Shown here piece by piece: positions 27,020-35,794 of a stretch of DNA of 64,000 bases (position 1 is its first letter; each line of letters begins with the position of its first letter). The stretch lies in assembly GCF_028826105.1 (NCBI RefSeq), contig NZ_JAQGPL010000001.1, positions 2,196,501 to 2,260,500 of the forward strand. The letters run 5' to 3'. The translations under genes and the position numbers were made by a program. The notes under the pieces were generated by a model. That model did not search any database and had not been told where the DNA came from. It saw nothing but the letters and a program-made list of their open reading frames with translations. This DNA is from Paenibacillus humicola. Lineage in GTDB: Bacteria; Bacillota; Bacilli; Paenibacillales; Paenibacillaceae.

Positions 27020-27086
27020 AATAAAACGGCAAACTCGCACAGTCCTGCGTTTGCTGCCCGCCGTTGAAAGGAGACGAACTTCCCCG

Positions 27087-28289
27087 ATGTTTCAGAACCG
27101 GTATGTTCGAACGATCGTTTTATCCCGGATTGCGCTGCAGTTTGGCATTTGGATCCGGAACTTTGCCGTCCTTCTGGAGGTAACGGAACAAACGCATAAC
27201 GATCCGCTTTATGTTTCGCTCATTTCGGTAGCGGAATATGCGCCGATCTTTATTTTTGCCTTCATAGGGGGAACGTTTGCCGACCGGTGGAAGCCGAAAC
27301 GGACGATGGTTTGGAGTGACGCGCTCTCGGCCGTCTCCGTCTTGGCCGTATGGGCGGTCCTCCTGCAAGGCCGATGGTATACGCTGCTGCTGGGAACGTT
27401 CGTTTCTTCCAGCTTGTCGCAATTTTCTCAGCCATCCGCCATGAAGCTGTACAAGAAGCACGTACCCGTCAAACAGCTGCAAGGCGTCATGGCGCTGTCC
27501 CAGTCGTTGACGGCCATTTTCATGGTCGCAGGGCCGGCAATCGGCACGCTGATTTATGCTCAGGCGGGGATTGAAGCTTCTCTTCTGCTGACGTGCGTTT
27601 TTTTCTCGGCTTCGGCCGTCGTCTTAACCATGCTTCCCCGCGATGCCGAAGAGGGGAAGGGGCAGGAGGCGGAAAGCTTTATGGCGGATTTGACTTCCGG
27701 CATCCGGTATTTATGGCAGAACCGGGCGTTAAGAATCCTTAGCGTCTCTTTCGCCGCCGCCGGGCTGGCAGCAGGACTCATTCAGCCGCTTGCGATATTC
27801 ATCGTCATCGAAAAGCTGAGCCAGGGCCGGACATTCCTGCAGTGGATGCTGATGGTGAACGGTGCCGCGATGCTGCTGGGCGGGGCGCTCATTACGGGAA
27901 TTGCGAAAAGAGTAAGGCCGCACGTCCTGCTCGCGGCGGGCCTGATCGCCAGCGCGCTATGTACGGTCGGCGTCGGCGCGTCGACGCGGATCCCGCTGAC
28001 GATCCTCCTTCAGGCCGTCAGCGGCCTATTTTATCCCTGCATTCAAGTCGGCATTCAAACGATGATCATGAATAATACGAAAGCGGCTTTTATGGGGCCC
28101 GTCGGCGGGGCGATCACGCCGGTTTTTATGGGAATGATGGTGAGCGGCATGTCGTTGTCCGGATATTTCAAGGATGCGTTTTCGTTGTTTGCCGTCTACG
28201 CCGCGAGCGGCAGTCTGCTGGCGATCGGCGCGCTGCTGCTCATTCCGCTCATACTGGAACGCTCTCGAATGATGGATGAAAAAATGTGA
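27087..28289 (+). CDS. MFS efflux transporter (MefA/MFS_3-like)
   Basis: A 400-residue protein with about 12 hydrophobic segments. The conserved loop motif between segments 2 and 3 reads GGTFADRWKPKRTM, the usual MFS motif A. Overall pattern (YVRTIVLSRIALQFGIWI at the N-terminus, IRYLWQNRALRIL in the central loop) resembles MFS_3 proteins such as macrolide efflux pumps. ATG 27087 is preceded by AAAGGAG at ~13 bp. The substrate is unknown; the leader hairpin and repeats suggest inducible expression. Confidence 0.85.
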   Translation: MFQNRYVRTIVLSRIALQFGIWIRNFAVLLEVTEQTHNDPLYVSLISVAEYAPIFIFAFIGGTFADRWKPKRTMVWSDALSAVSVLAVWAVLLQGRWYTLLLGTFVSSSLSQFSQPSAMKLYKKHVPVKQLQGVMALSQSLTAIFMVAGPAIGTLIYAQAGIEASLLLTCVFFSASAVVLTMLPRDAEEGKGQEAESFMADLTSGIRYLWQNRALRILSVSFAAAGLAAGLIQPLAIFIVIEKLSQGRTFLQWMLMVNGAAMLLGGALITGIAKRVRPHVLLAAGLIASALCTVGVGASTRIPLTILLQAVSGLFYPCIQVGIQTMIMNNTKAAFMGPVGGAITPVFMGMMVSGMSLSGYFKDAFSLFAVYAASGSLLAIGALLLIPLILERSRMMDEKM

Positions 28290-28330
28290 CGGCACTCCGA
28301 AATACTTGTCAAATATGAAGCACCTAAGGA

Positions 28331-28359
28331 TTGACAAATCGTTTTTCATGCTCTAATAT
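28331..28359 (+). promoter_or_regulatory. Sigma-A promoter of the leuA T-box transcript
   Basis: A perfect TTGACA (28331-28336), 17-bp spacer and TAATAT (28354-28359). It places the transcription start near 28366, just upstream of the T-box stem I. Confidence 0.8.
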
Positions 28360-28365
28360 ATCGTT

Positions 28366-28632
28366 TAACTTCTTCATATCCGAAATGTGAGGATTAGAAC
28401 TAGTAGAAGTGAGATGACGTTCCAGAGAGCCGTTGGGTGGTGCGAAACGGTATCGTCGTTCATTTTGAACTCGTCTATGAACAGCTGCCTGAACATGTAG
28501 GGTAAGCCGGAATTCCACCGTTACAGGGATAGATGGTGATGGCCATCGAAAGAGCTCATTTCGATTGCGAAATGAATTAGAGTGGTACCGCGGGTTCAAC
28601 CTCGTCTCTATACGCAGAGACGGGGTTTTTTT
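28366..28632 (+). ncRNA. T-box riboswitch, Leu specifier CUC
   Basis: The leader has the ordered T-box elements: an AGTAG segment (28402-28406), CCAGAGAG (AG bulge), the distal loop GGGTGGTGCGAAACGG, a TGAA-CTC specifier region with CTC at 28470-28472, a stem III-like segment, and the conserved AGTGGTACCGCGG at 28581-28593, which pairs with the tRNA acceptor end. The terminator stem CCTCGTCTCT/AGAGACGGGG ends in seven T residues (28600-28632). CTC is a leucine codon, matching the downstream leuA. Uncharged tRNA-Leu would favour the antiterminator and turn on leuA. Stem I boundaries were not folded, so the specifier is read by pattern. Confidence 0.93.
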
Positions 28633-28706
28633 GTTGATTAAAGACCGGGTTTAATCAACCCCGCTTGACATATAGATGAGGTTTATTTCGCATAGGAGGA
28701 AAATAT

Positions 28707-30245
28707 ATGAGCCGAAAAATAATCGTGTTCGACACGACTTTGCGCGACGGAGAGCAGGTGCCGGGCGCCAAATTGAACATAAAGCAAAAAATCGAAATCG
28801 CGCAGCAGCTGAAACGGCTGAACGTGGATATCATCGAGGCGGGTTTTCCCGCTTCGTCCGAAGGCGATTTCAAAGCGGTGCAGGAGATCGCGCGAACGGT
28901 CGGGGACAGCGCAGCGGTAACGGCGCTTGCGCGGGCGGTCAAAAGCGATATCGACGCCGTATACGAAAGCGTCCGTGCGGCGCAAAACCCGCTCATTCAT
29001 ATCGTGCTCGGCACGTCGAACATCCATGTCGAGAAAAAATTCAACCGGTCCAAGGAGGCGGTGCTGCAGATGGGCGTGGATGCGGTCAAATACGCCAAAA
29101 CGCTGCTTCCCGAGGTGCAATATTCGACGGAGGATGCCTCGCGGTCGGACTTCGAATATTTGTGGAGCACGATCGAAGCCGTCGTCAAAGCCGGCGCGAC
29201 CATGATTAATGTGCCGGATACGGTCGGATACGCCGTTCCGGAGGAGTTCGGCGATCTGGTCCGGAGAATCAACGAGCGGCTGAAAAATTTGAACGACCGA
29301 GTGGTGCTGAGCGTGCACTGCCATAACGATCTCGGGCTGGCGACGTCGAATACGCTGAGTGCGGTCTACAACGGCGCCGAAAAAATCGAGTGCACGATCA
29401 ACGGCCTCGGCGAGCGGGCCGGCAACGCTTCCCTCGAGGAAGTGGTTATGGCGCTTAACGTGAGAGCGCATTACTATAACTGCCATACGGATATCAATAC
29501 GAAAGAGCTGCTCCGGACGTCAAGGCTGGTCAGCCATTTGACGGGCCTCGATGTTCAGGTGAACAAGGCGATTACCGGCGAGAACGCGTTCGCGCATTCC
29601 TCCGGGATCCATCAGGACGGCCTGCTGAAGGACAAGCAGGTGTATGAAATCATGGCGCCGGAAGAGGTCGGGGCGGAAAGCATGGAGCTTATTCTGACCG
29701 CGCGTTCCGGGCGCCACGCCTTCAAGAATGCCGTGCGCAAAATGGGCTTCGATACGAGCGACGAGGACGATTTCGAGCGGCTGTTCGGCAAGTTTCTGGC
29801 GCTTGCCGACGCCAAGAAGGAAGTGTACGATCATGACATCTTCTACCTGGTGACCGCACACCGCACGATGGATGCGGCCGACAAGCAGCTGTTCGAGCTT
29901 ACGTCCTTCCAGGTCGTGACTAACGATCTGTCTCCGACGGCAACCGTCGAGCTCAGAAGGGGTGGAGACGTTTTGAAAGGCAGCAGCATCGGCGACGGCC
30001 CGATCGACGCCTTGTACAGCGCTATCAAATCGCTTGCAGGGCTGGACGTGCAGCTGAAGGATTACAAAATCAACAGTCTTTCCCGCGGCAAGGAAGCGAT
30101 CGGGCGCGTCAATATCCGAATCGAACATGAAGACCGGACGTACTCCGGGCGGGCGATGGATACGGACATCATGAAGGCGAGCGCCAATGCGTTCGTGAAT
30201 GCCATTAACGCCGTCCTGCTGGACAGCACAACCGGGCCTGTGTAA
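28707..30245 (+). CDS. leuA: 2-isopropylmalate synthase
   Basis: A 512-residue enzyme of leucine synthesis, condensing acetyl-CoA with 2-oxoisovalerate. Catalytic elements are visible: FDTTLRDGEQVPG (DRE-TIM metal site), LSVHCHNDLGLATSN with the two metal His residues, and INGLGERAGNASLEEVVMAL. A C-terminal regulatory LeuA domain follows from about residue 370. ATG 28707 has AGGAGG at 8 bp. It is alone: leuB, leuC and leuD are not downstream. A T-box leader with a Leu specifier controls it. A 9-bp stem (28634-28642/28650-28658) lies between the T-box terminator and the start. Confidence 0.92.
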   Translation: MSRKIIVFDTTLRDGEQVPGAKLNIKQKIEIAQQLKRLNVDIIEAGFPASSEGDFKAVQEIARTVGDSAAVTALARAVKSDIDAVYESVRAAQNPLIHIVLGTSNIHVEKKFNRSKEAVLQMGVDAVKYAKTLLPEVQYSTEDASRSDFEYLWSTIEAVVKAGATMINVPDTVGYAVPEEFGDLVRRINERLKNLNDRVVLSVHCHNDLGLATSNTLSAVYNGAEKIECTINGLGERAGNASLEEVVMALNVRAHYYNCHTDINTKELLRTSRLVSHLTGLDVQVNKAITGENAFAHSSGIHQDGLLKDKQVYEIMAPEEVGAESMELILTARSGRHAFKNAVRKMGFDTSDEDDFERLFGKFLALADAKKEVYDHDIFYLVTAHRTMDAADKQLFELTSFQVVTNDLSPTATVELRRGGDVLKGSSIGDGPIDALYSAIKSLAGLDVQLKDYKINSLSRGKEAIGRVNIRIEHEDRTYSGRAMDTDIMKASANAFVNAINAVLLDSTTGPV

Positions 30246-30300
30246 GCCCGCGCGCACCGTAAGCTATATAGTCAATATGCTGATTAATAGCCAGCCATAT

Positions 30301-30323
30301 AACCGCCCTGTTAAGGGGCGGTT
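30301..30323. terminator. Terminator between leuA and the convergent RCC1-like gene
   Basis: AACCGCCC (30301-30308) pairs with GGGCGGTT (30316-30323), followed by TATTGTT. It overlaps the first base of the convergent gene stop. Confidence 0.65.
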
Positions 30324-31183
30324 TATTGTTGGATGCAGCTCCATCCGCTTACCGCACATTGTCCATCCTCATTATTACCCGCAGCCACTACCGTACCGTC
30401 GGATTTAAGTCCGAGCGTATGGGCACACCCCGCCGCAACCGCTCGAATGTCGCGCCAATCCTTTACATTGCATTGGCCATGCCTATTCAAACCCACAGCA
30501 ATCACCGTTCCGTCGGATTTAAGACCCACGGTATGATAGCTTCCCGCTGCAACGGCAGCAATATCGCGCCAGTCGCTTACATTGCATTGGCCATGCTTAT
30601 TCCCGCCGGATGCCGCAACCGTGCCATCCATTTTAAGCCCGACAGTATGCAGGTACCCCGCCGAAACAGCGACCATGCCGTGCCAGCCGCTTACATTGCA
30701 TTGGCGATACTTATTGTTGCCCGCCGCCGTTACTGTGCCGTCCCATTTCAGACCGACTGTGTGCCAGTCACCCGCCGCTACCGCTGCAATATCATGCCAG
30801 CCGCCTACGTCGCATTCACCCTCATTATTTCGACCCGCAGCCACCACCGTGCCATCCGATTTAACCCCAATCGTACGGCACCAGCCTGCCGCAACGGCAA
30901 CAATATCGCGCCAGTCGCTTACATCGCATTGGCCATGCCGATTCCAGCCCACAGCCGTCACCGTTCCGTCCGATTTAAGACCGACAGTATGGGCATTACC
31001 CGTGTTCCTCGCCATATGAACATTACCGGCAGCAACCGCGACGATATGGCACCAATCGCTTACGTTACATGAACCGAATTTATGATCACCCACTGCCGTT
31101 ACCGTACCGTCCGTTTGAAGACCGACGGTATGACGACGCCCCGCCGCTAGCGTAGCGTTACGCAATCGTTTCGTCGCAAACAC
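30323..31183 (-). CDS. RCC1-like tandem repeat protein
   Basis: About 286 residues consisting almost entirely of seven repeats of ~38 residues with the pattern HTVGLKSDGTV-A-G-N--GQC-VS-WRDI-AVAAG. These are RCC1/BNR-type beta-propeller blades, so the whole protein is probably one seven-bladed propeller. One repeat junction carries an insertion (NVHMARNTGN). There is no signal peptide or membrane segment. GTG 31183 was chosen because GGAAGGAAG precedes it; GTG 31222 is the longest option. Function is unknown; such proteins often mediate protein contacts. The 31184-31357 gap holds no gene. Confidence 0.8.
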   Translation of the reverse strand: MFATKRLRNATLAAGRRHTVGLQTDGTVTAVGDHKFGSCNVSDWCHIVAVAAGNVHMARNTGNAHTVGLKSDGTVTAVGWNRHGQCDVSDWRDIVAVAAGWCRTIGVKSDGTVVAAGRNNEGECDVGGWHDIAAVAAGDWHTVGLKWDGTVTAAGNNKYRQCNVSGWHGMVAVSAGYLHTVGLKMDGTVAASGGNKHGQCNVSDWRDIAAVAAGSYHTVGLKSDGTVIAVGLNRHGQCNVKDWRDIRAVAAGCAHTLGLKSDGTVVAAGNNEDGQCAVSGWSCIQQ

Positions 31184-31357
31184 CGCTTCCTTCCGTGAAA
31201 TGCAGTCCTTAGCTTCCAACACAAATGAAAAATTTCCGCCCGTCCCGCCGTTTAGCCTAATAGTAAGTCATCGTCGAAGTTTGGCGTTCGTATCTTCCAT
31301 AGAAAACAGATATGAGGGATACCGGCATGTTTTCTTATTCGATGATGCAATCTCATC

Positions 31358-32746
31358 CTATTCCATACTCAATTCCCATGCTTGGAAGTCACTGATCTCG
31401 ACCCGGCCGGGCTGTTCGGCAAAAACCGATACCCCGTCGCTGTCCGCACGAAGCGGATAGATGCGCCCGGTTAAGCAATGCGACTCGTTTACGAAAACTT
31501 CGACCAGGGAATGATCGACGAACAGGCGGACCTGCAAGTCTTCACCTGGAGCATAAACGAAGTCGCCTTCAATCGCACTTCGGCGGGGCTCTTCGGCAAG
31601 GCTCGATTTGGCGCGGTCCAGCGAAAACCGGTTGTTCTGGCAGTCGAAGACGAGAACCGATTCTTCTTCGAAAGAGGGCGAATGGAGCAGCTTCAGGCCG
31701 AAACGGCCGCACGCTTCGGAAGGGCGGAACGAAACGGCGATTTCGAGCGCCCTGCCGCGAATGCCGGTCCGCCATAAGCCCGACTCGAGCGTCCACCCGG
31801 CAGGAGTCAGCTGTAAGGCGCGCAGCGATTTCGTTTCCTCAGCCGGCGCGAACCGCAGCGTTCCGTCCTCCGCCAGTATCAGCTCCCGGGGCAGGGACAT
31901 CACGCCCGCCCAATCCGTTATTCCGGCGAACGAGCCCCGGGAAGCTTCGGGGAGCCATCCCCACATCAGTCTTCGGCCCGCCGGACATAAGAAGGTGAGC
32001 GGTGCGTAATAGCCGTCCCAGCCGCCGAAATCCACGATTCCTTCTTGTTCGGGCGTAAAGGTTCCGTCCTCGTTCCATTCCCCGGCCCAGTGCTTGACCC
32101 GGTCGCCCGGAGAAGCGATAAGCACCCATTTCGACCCGAGCCTGAAAAAATTAGGGCATTCGAAAATCGGGTCGTCGCCCCGAAACAGCATGGTCCAATA
32201 CGTCCAGCCGGCCAAATCCGGGGATCTGTGAACGAGCACGCAGCCTTTGCCTTCATGGCTGCCGCCGACAACCATGTACCAGAGCCCGTCCTCCTTCCAT
32301 ACGAACGGGTCGCGCCATTCGCGGATGTCGAGGGGGCTGTGCGAGGCGGCGGTCAGCACCGGATTCGTCTTCGCTTTCTCCCACGTCGTCATGCCGTCCG
32401 TGCTGAAGGCCATCCACTGCTCCGCTCCGTCTGCGGCATTCCTCGCGCCGGAACCGACGCTCGTGTAAAAAATTTTCGGGACATGTCCATCCAGCACGGC
32501 GCAGCCCGAATAACAATGCAGCTCTCCCGATTCCGCGGAAGGGGAAAGCGCGTGCGGCAAATGGTCCCAGCGGACGAGATCCTTGCTTTTGGCATGTCCC
32601 CAATGAATATCGCCCCACTCGGCCGCATGCGGGTTATGCTGGTAAAACAAATGATATTCGCCGTTATAATAAATCGCGCCGTTCGGATCGTTCATCCAAT
32701 TTTTTTCGGGCATCAAATGGTACCGGGGACGCAGCAGGTCCGTCAC
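31358..32746 (-). CDS. Glycoside hydrolase family 32 (sucrose-6-phosphate hydrolase/fructosidase)
   Basis: About 462 residues without signal peptide, hence intracellular. The three GH32 catalytic motifs are present: NWMNDPNG (nucleophile Asp), WRDPFVW (transition-state Asp) and FECPNFF (acid/base Glu). A C-terminal beta-sandwich follows (SLVEVFVNE). GTG 32746 has AGGAGG six bases upstream; ATG 32764 overlaps the upstream stop (ATGA) and is an alternative. It cleaves terminal fructose from sucrose, sucrose-6-phosphate or short fructans. It is encoded with the TIM-barrel isomerase in a two-gene minus-strand operon. Confidence 0.88.
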   Translation of the reverse strand: MTDLLRPRYHLMPEKNWMNDPNGAIYYNGEYHLFYQHNPHAAEWGDIHWGHAKSKDLVRWDHLPHALSPSAESGELHCYSGCAVLDGHVPKIFYTSVGSGARNAADGAEQWMAFSTDGMTTWEKAKTNPVLTAASHSPLDIREWRDPFVWKEDGLWYMVVGGSHEGKGCVLVHRSPDLAGWTYWTMLFRGDDPIFECPNFFRLGSKWVLIASPGDRVKHWAGEWNEDGTFTPEQEGIVDFGGWDGYYAPLTFLCPAGRRLMWGWLPEASRGSFAGITDWAGVMSLPRELILAEDGTLRFAPAEETKSLRALQLTPAGWTLESGLWRTGIRGRALEIAVSFRPSEACGRFGLKLLHSPSFEEESVLVFDCQNNRFSLDRAKSSLAEEPRRSAIEGDFVYAPGEDLQVRLFVDHSLVEVFVNESHCLTGRIYPLRADSDGVSVFAEQPGRVEISDFQAWELSME

Positions 32747-32760
32747 GTTATCCCTCCTGG

Positions 32761-33528
32761 TCATTTTGCGGCGAAATGAACCGCCCGGCGCAGCTCGGCG
32801 AGGTCGCACGCCAAATCCCAATACGGTTCCTTGCCGTGCATATATTCCAGCGACCAGCAGCCTCGGTAACCCGCATCCAGCAGCATGCGGATTTTGCTTT
32901 CGAGCTCCTCCCGCGACGGGATCCGAGCGCGGTCGAAATGCACGTGGATGACATGCGGCGCAACCAGCCGGTCACCCGTTTCCTTGTCTTCGAGCCAGCG
33001 GTCCGAATCGAGAATGAGGCCGAACGAAGGGCTGTCCACCATGTCGGCAATCCGTTTCAAGTTTCCTGGGACCATGGACGACGCTTTATGGTTCTGAATC
33101 GCAATGCGAAAGCCGCGTTCGGCGGCGATGCCCGAATATATCCGGTATTGCTCGGCGGCGTATTCGAACTGCTCGTCCGTCATATGAGGCTGGTCGACGC
33201 CGATATCGATGCCCATAATGCCCGCGTTCAGGATGGAGGCGATATCCAGAAAACGGAGCGTATCCCGGCGCTGCCGCTCCCGTACGGCCGGGTCGTCATG
33301 CCAGACCAGCATGTCCGAGGCCAGAGACGTAATCGCGATGCCTTCCGCATCCGCTGCCGCTTTGATTCGGCGAAAATAGCCGTCGTCCATCGACGTGAAC
33401 ATGCCGGGCCAAATATCGGCGCAATCAAGATGATAACGGTATTTGAGGCTTTGAAGATAGCCGAAAATCGAAAGCTCTCCCGCCGCAAACAGCTCGCGGA
33501 AAGACCAGGAGCCGATGGAAAATTTCAT
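32761..33528 (-). CDS. Sugar phosphate isomerase/epimerase family protein (AP endonuclease 2-like TIM barrel)
   Basis: A 255-residue TIM-barrel protein. Metal-site elements of the family are visible: AIQNHKA, LILDSDRW, VIHVHFDRA and WSLEYMHG (Glu). It belongs to the xylose isomerase-like/IolE-type superfamily, whose members isomerise or epimerise free keto-sugars or inositol derivatives. ATG 33528 follows GGAGG on the minus strand. Its stop overlaps the longest GH32 start by 4 bp. It probably prepares a sugar released or handled by this locus, but the reaction is not defined. Confidence 0.8.
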   Translation of the reverse strand: MKFSIGSWSFRELFAAGELSIFGYLQSLKYRYHLDCADIWPGMFTSMDDGYFRRIKAAADAEGIAITSLASDMLVWHDDPAVRERQRRDTLRFLDIASILNAGIMGIDIGVDQPHMTDEQFEYAAEQYRIYSGIAAERGFRIAIQNHKASSMVPGNLKRIADMVDSPSFGLILDSDRWLEDKETGDRLVAPHVIHVHFDRARIPSREELESKIRMLLDAGYRGCWSLEYMHGKEPYWDLACDLAELRRAVHFAAK

Positions 33529-33690
33529 GAGCCAGCCTCCTCCAAAAAAATAGTGCGTCCGGCAGGAGCCAAGGATGCTGAAAAGGCGCTTTGCAACCGT
33601 TTTCACTCAATATTTCATCTTACAAGGATAAGGCGCTTTTGTCCATATGACAGATTTACATGTTCCGCTGTTCAGCGAAAACAATGCTAT

Positions 33691-33753
33691 TCGAAACGAA
33701 ACAAAACGAATATAATGAAAGCAAACGAAACTATTATTTTCCGTTTCGGTTCG
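33691..33753 (+). promoter_or_regulatory. Operator/promoter region with repeated CGAAAC motifs
   Basis: CGAAAC occurs at 33692, 33697 and within CAAACGAAAC (33722-33731), with an inverted copy in CCGTTTCGGTT (33741-33751). A TATAAT lies at 33711-33716 between them. The region separates the divergent isomerase and dehydrogenase genes. Repeated ACGAAA-type sites are typical of DeoR-family operators, and a DeoR regulator ends this gene cluster. Confidence 0.55.
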
Positions 33754-33813
33754 TTAATTGCCGCCGGATCGGCGGTTCAAGCTGGTTATACATTGAAGGA
33801 GGCAGTTGTTGAA

Positions 33814-34818
33814 ATGGAAACGAGTCTAACCTTGACTCTCCGCCGGCCCGGAGAAATCGAAATCACAGCGAAAGAGCGGCCCGCGATCGGGGATCGCGAA
33901 GTGCTGGTAAAGGTCGCGGCGTGCGGCATTTGCGGAACGGACAGGCATATTTACCATGGCAGTTACCCGGCATCGTACCCGGTGACGATCGGCCATGAGT
34001 TCGCGGGTGTAATCGTGGAGACGGGAAAAGACGTTCGCAGCGCAAGCATCGGCGACCTGGTCTCGGTCAACCCGAACATCTGGTGCGGGCGGTGCGCCGC
34101 CTGTCTGGAGGGAATGCCCCACCTGTGCGCCGGCATGACCGCGCTCGGCGTCGATCTGAACGGCGGCATGGCCGCATACTGCGCAGTGCCGGAGCATCTC
34201 CTGTACCGCATGTCCCCGGGGACCGATCCGCTCAAGGCGTGCCTGGCCGAACCGATCTCGTGCGTGCTCCACGGGGTCGACCGGCTGCAGATGAAAGCGG
34301 GCAGCCGGGCGGCCGTGTTCGGCGGCGGCTTTATCGGCCAGCTGATGCTGCAGGCTTTGCGCATGCAGGGAGCCGCCGAGGTCGTGCTCGTCGAGCCACA
34401 GCCGCTCAAACGCCGCGCAGCGGAAAGCCTGGGCTTCGCCGCCATCGATCCCTTAAGCGAGAAGGACAAGCTGGAGCGGCTGACCGATTTTGACGTAACG
34501 GCCGATTGCGCCGGCGCCGGCGACGTGCTCATGCAGTGCGTCAGGCTGACGAAGCGGGGCGGCGACGTGCTGCTGTTTGCCGCGTATCCGCAGGGAAAAG
34601 CCGTCCCGGTGGAGCCGTTCGATATTTTCCGCAAAGAGCTGCGCCTCATCGGCACGTTTACGTACCCGGATACGCAGCTTCGGGCGGTTCGCATGATCGA
34701 AGCCGGCATGTTCGAGCTGGATCCGATCATCTCGGAGGTGGCGCTTCATGACGTCGCGGACGTGCTCGAAGGCAAGCGGGACGATCGCATCATTAAAGGC
34801 GTCGTGAGATTGCCGTAA
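33814..34818 (+). CDS. Zinc-dependent medium-chain alcohol/polyol dehydrogenase
   Basis: A 334-residue MDR enzyme. Catalytic zinc ligands are visible in CGICGTDRHIYHG and GHEFAG. The structural zinc site is CGRCAACLEGMPHLC (four Cys) and the nucleotide-binding loop FGGGFIGQLMLQ. ATG 33814 has AAGGAGG at 11 bp. The sorbitol/arabitol dehydrogenase-like family oxidises polyols to ketoses with NAD(P). It is the first gene of a six-gene plus-strand operon with two kinases and an aldolase. Confidence 0.85.
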   Translation: METSLTLTLRRPGEIEITAKERPAIGDREVLVKVAACGICGTDRHIYHGSYPASYPVTIGHEFAGVIVETGKDVRSASIGDLVSVNPNIWCGRCAACLEGMPHLCAGMTALGVDLNGGMAAYCAVPEHLLYRMSPGTDPLKACLAEPISCVLHGVDRLQMKAGSRAAVFGGGFIGQLMLQALRMQGAAEVVLVEPQPLKRRAAESLGFAAIDPLSEKDKLERLTDFDVTADCAGAGDVLMQCVRLTKRGGDVLLFAAYPQGKAVPVEPFDIFRKELRLIGTFTYPDTQLRAVRMIEAGMFELDPIISEVALHDVADVLEGKRDDRIIKGVVRLP

Positions 34819-34831
34819 CGGAGGAGACGCC

Positions 34832-35767
34832 ATGAAGGTCATTACGATCGGCGAGCTGCTGGTGGAAATCATGCGGACGGAGACGAACCGTCCGCTTTCG
34901 GAGCCGGCGCCGTTCGCCGGCCCGTATCCGAGCGGAGCGCCCGCCATCTTCATCGATGCGCTTGCCAAGCTCGGCTTCGCGACGGGAATCGCCGGCGCGG
35001 TCGGCGATGACGCCTTCGGACGCTGCCTGACGGAGCGGCTGCGGCAGGACGGCGTCGACTGCGCGCATATTTACCGGCTCGAGGCGAAGACGACGGGAAT
35101 TGCTTTTGTCACCTATTCCGACGACGGCTCGCGGGAATTTCTGTTTCATATGAAGGACTCGGCGGCGGTGGAGGTCCCGGAGCGGCCGGAGCCGGATTTC
35201 CTCCAGGGAGCCGTCGCGCTTCACGTAAGCGGCACGAGCCTGACCTCGAGCGAATCGCTGCGCACTCTGATTTATGAAGCGGTGCGGGCGGTCAAACGCG
35301 AAGGGGGCGTGATTACGTTCGATCCGAATTTGCGGCCGGAGCTCGCCGGGGAACGGTCATGGGCCGAATGGTACGAGCCGGTGCTGCGGGAGACCGACAT
35401 CCTGCTTCCGAGCGGCGAGGAGCTGGAATGGCTGACCGGCTGCCCGGGTCCGGAGGAAGCGGCGGTCCGGCTCGCGCAGCGCGGCATCGGCCTCATCGTG
35501 CGCAAAATGGGCGCCGGCGGCTGCGAGCTGTACGAGAACGGGAAACGGACCGCTGCGGCCCCGGGCTTCAGCGTCGAATGTATCGACCCGACAGGAGCCG
35601 GGGACTGCTTCAGCGCGGGCGTTGTCTACGGCTATTTGTCGTCGTGGCCGTGGGAGCGGACGCTGCGGCTCGCCAACGCACTCGGCGCGTTATCGACGAC
35701 GAAGCTGGGGCCGATGGAAGGGACGCAGAACCTGCAAACGGTTCTCGATTTCATGAACGATCATTAA
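34832..35767 (+). CDS. PfkB-family carbohydrate kinase
   Basis: A 311-residue ribokinase-fold enzyme. The N-terminal ITIGELLVEIM, the substrate-binding GGYPSGAP-like PYPSGAPAIFIDALAKLGF and the C-terminal catalytic motif DPTGAGDCFSAG (base Asp) are visible. PfkB members include fructokinase, 2-keto-3-deoxygluconate kinase and tagatose-6-phosphate kinase. Next to a class II aldolase and a GatD-like dehydrogenase, a ketose or ketose-6-phosphate kinase role is most likely. RBS GGAGGAG precedes ATG 34832. Confidence 0.88.
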   Translation: MKVITIGELLVEIMRTETNRPLSEPAPFAGPYPSGAPAIFIDALAKLGFATGIAGAVGDDAFGRCLTERLRQDGVDCAHIYRLEAKTTGIAFVTYSDDGSREFLFHMKDSAAVEVPERPEPDFLQGAVALHVSGTSLTSSESLRTLIYEAVRAVKREGGVITFDPNLRPELAGERSWAEWYEPVLRETDILLPSGEELEWLTGCPGPEEAAVRLAQRGIGLIVRKMGAGGCELYENGKRTAAAPGFSVECIDPTGAGDCFSAGVVYGYLSSWPWERTLRLANALGALSTTKLGPMEGTQNLQTVLDFMNDH

Positions 35768-35794
35768 CCGGCATTGCGAAAGGATGGAGCGGGT

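Noticed and set aside
28666..28694. TTGACA close to leuA as a second promoter
   Set aside because: No acceptable -10 box lies 16-18 bp downstream; the T-box promoter at 28331 is much better.
30326..31072. Plus-strand frame opposite the RCC1-like repeats
   Set aside because: It is periodic only because it mirrors the repeats on the minus strand; the minus frame matches a known propeller pattern.
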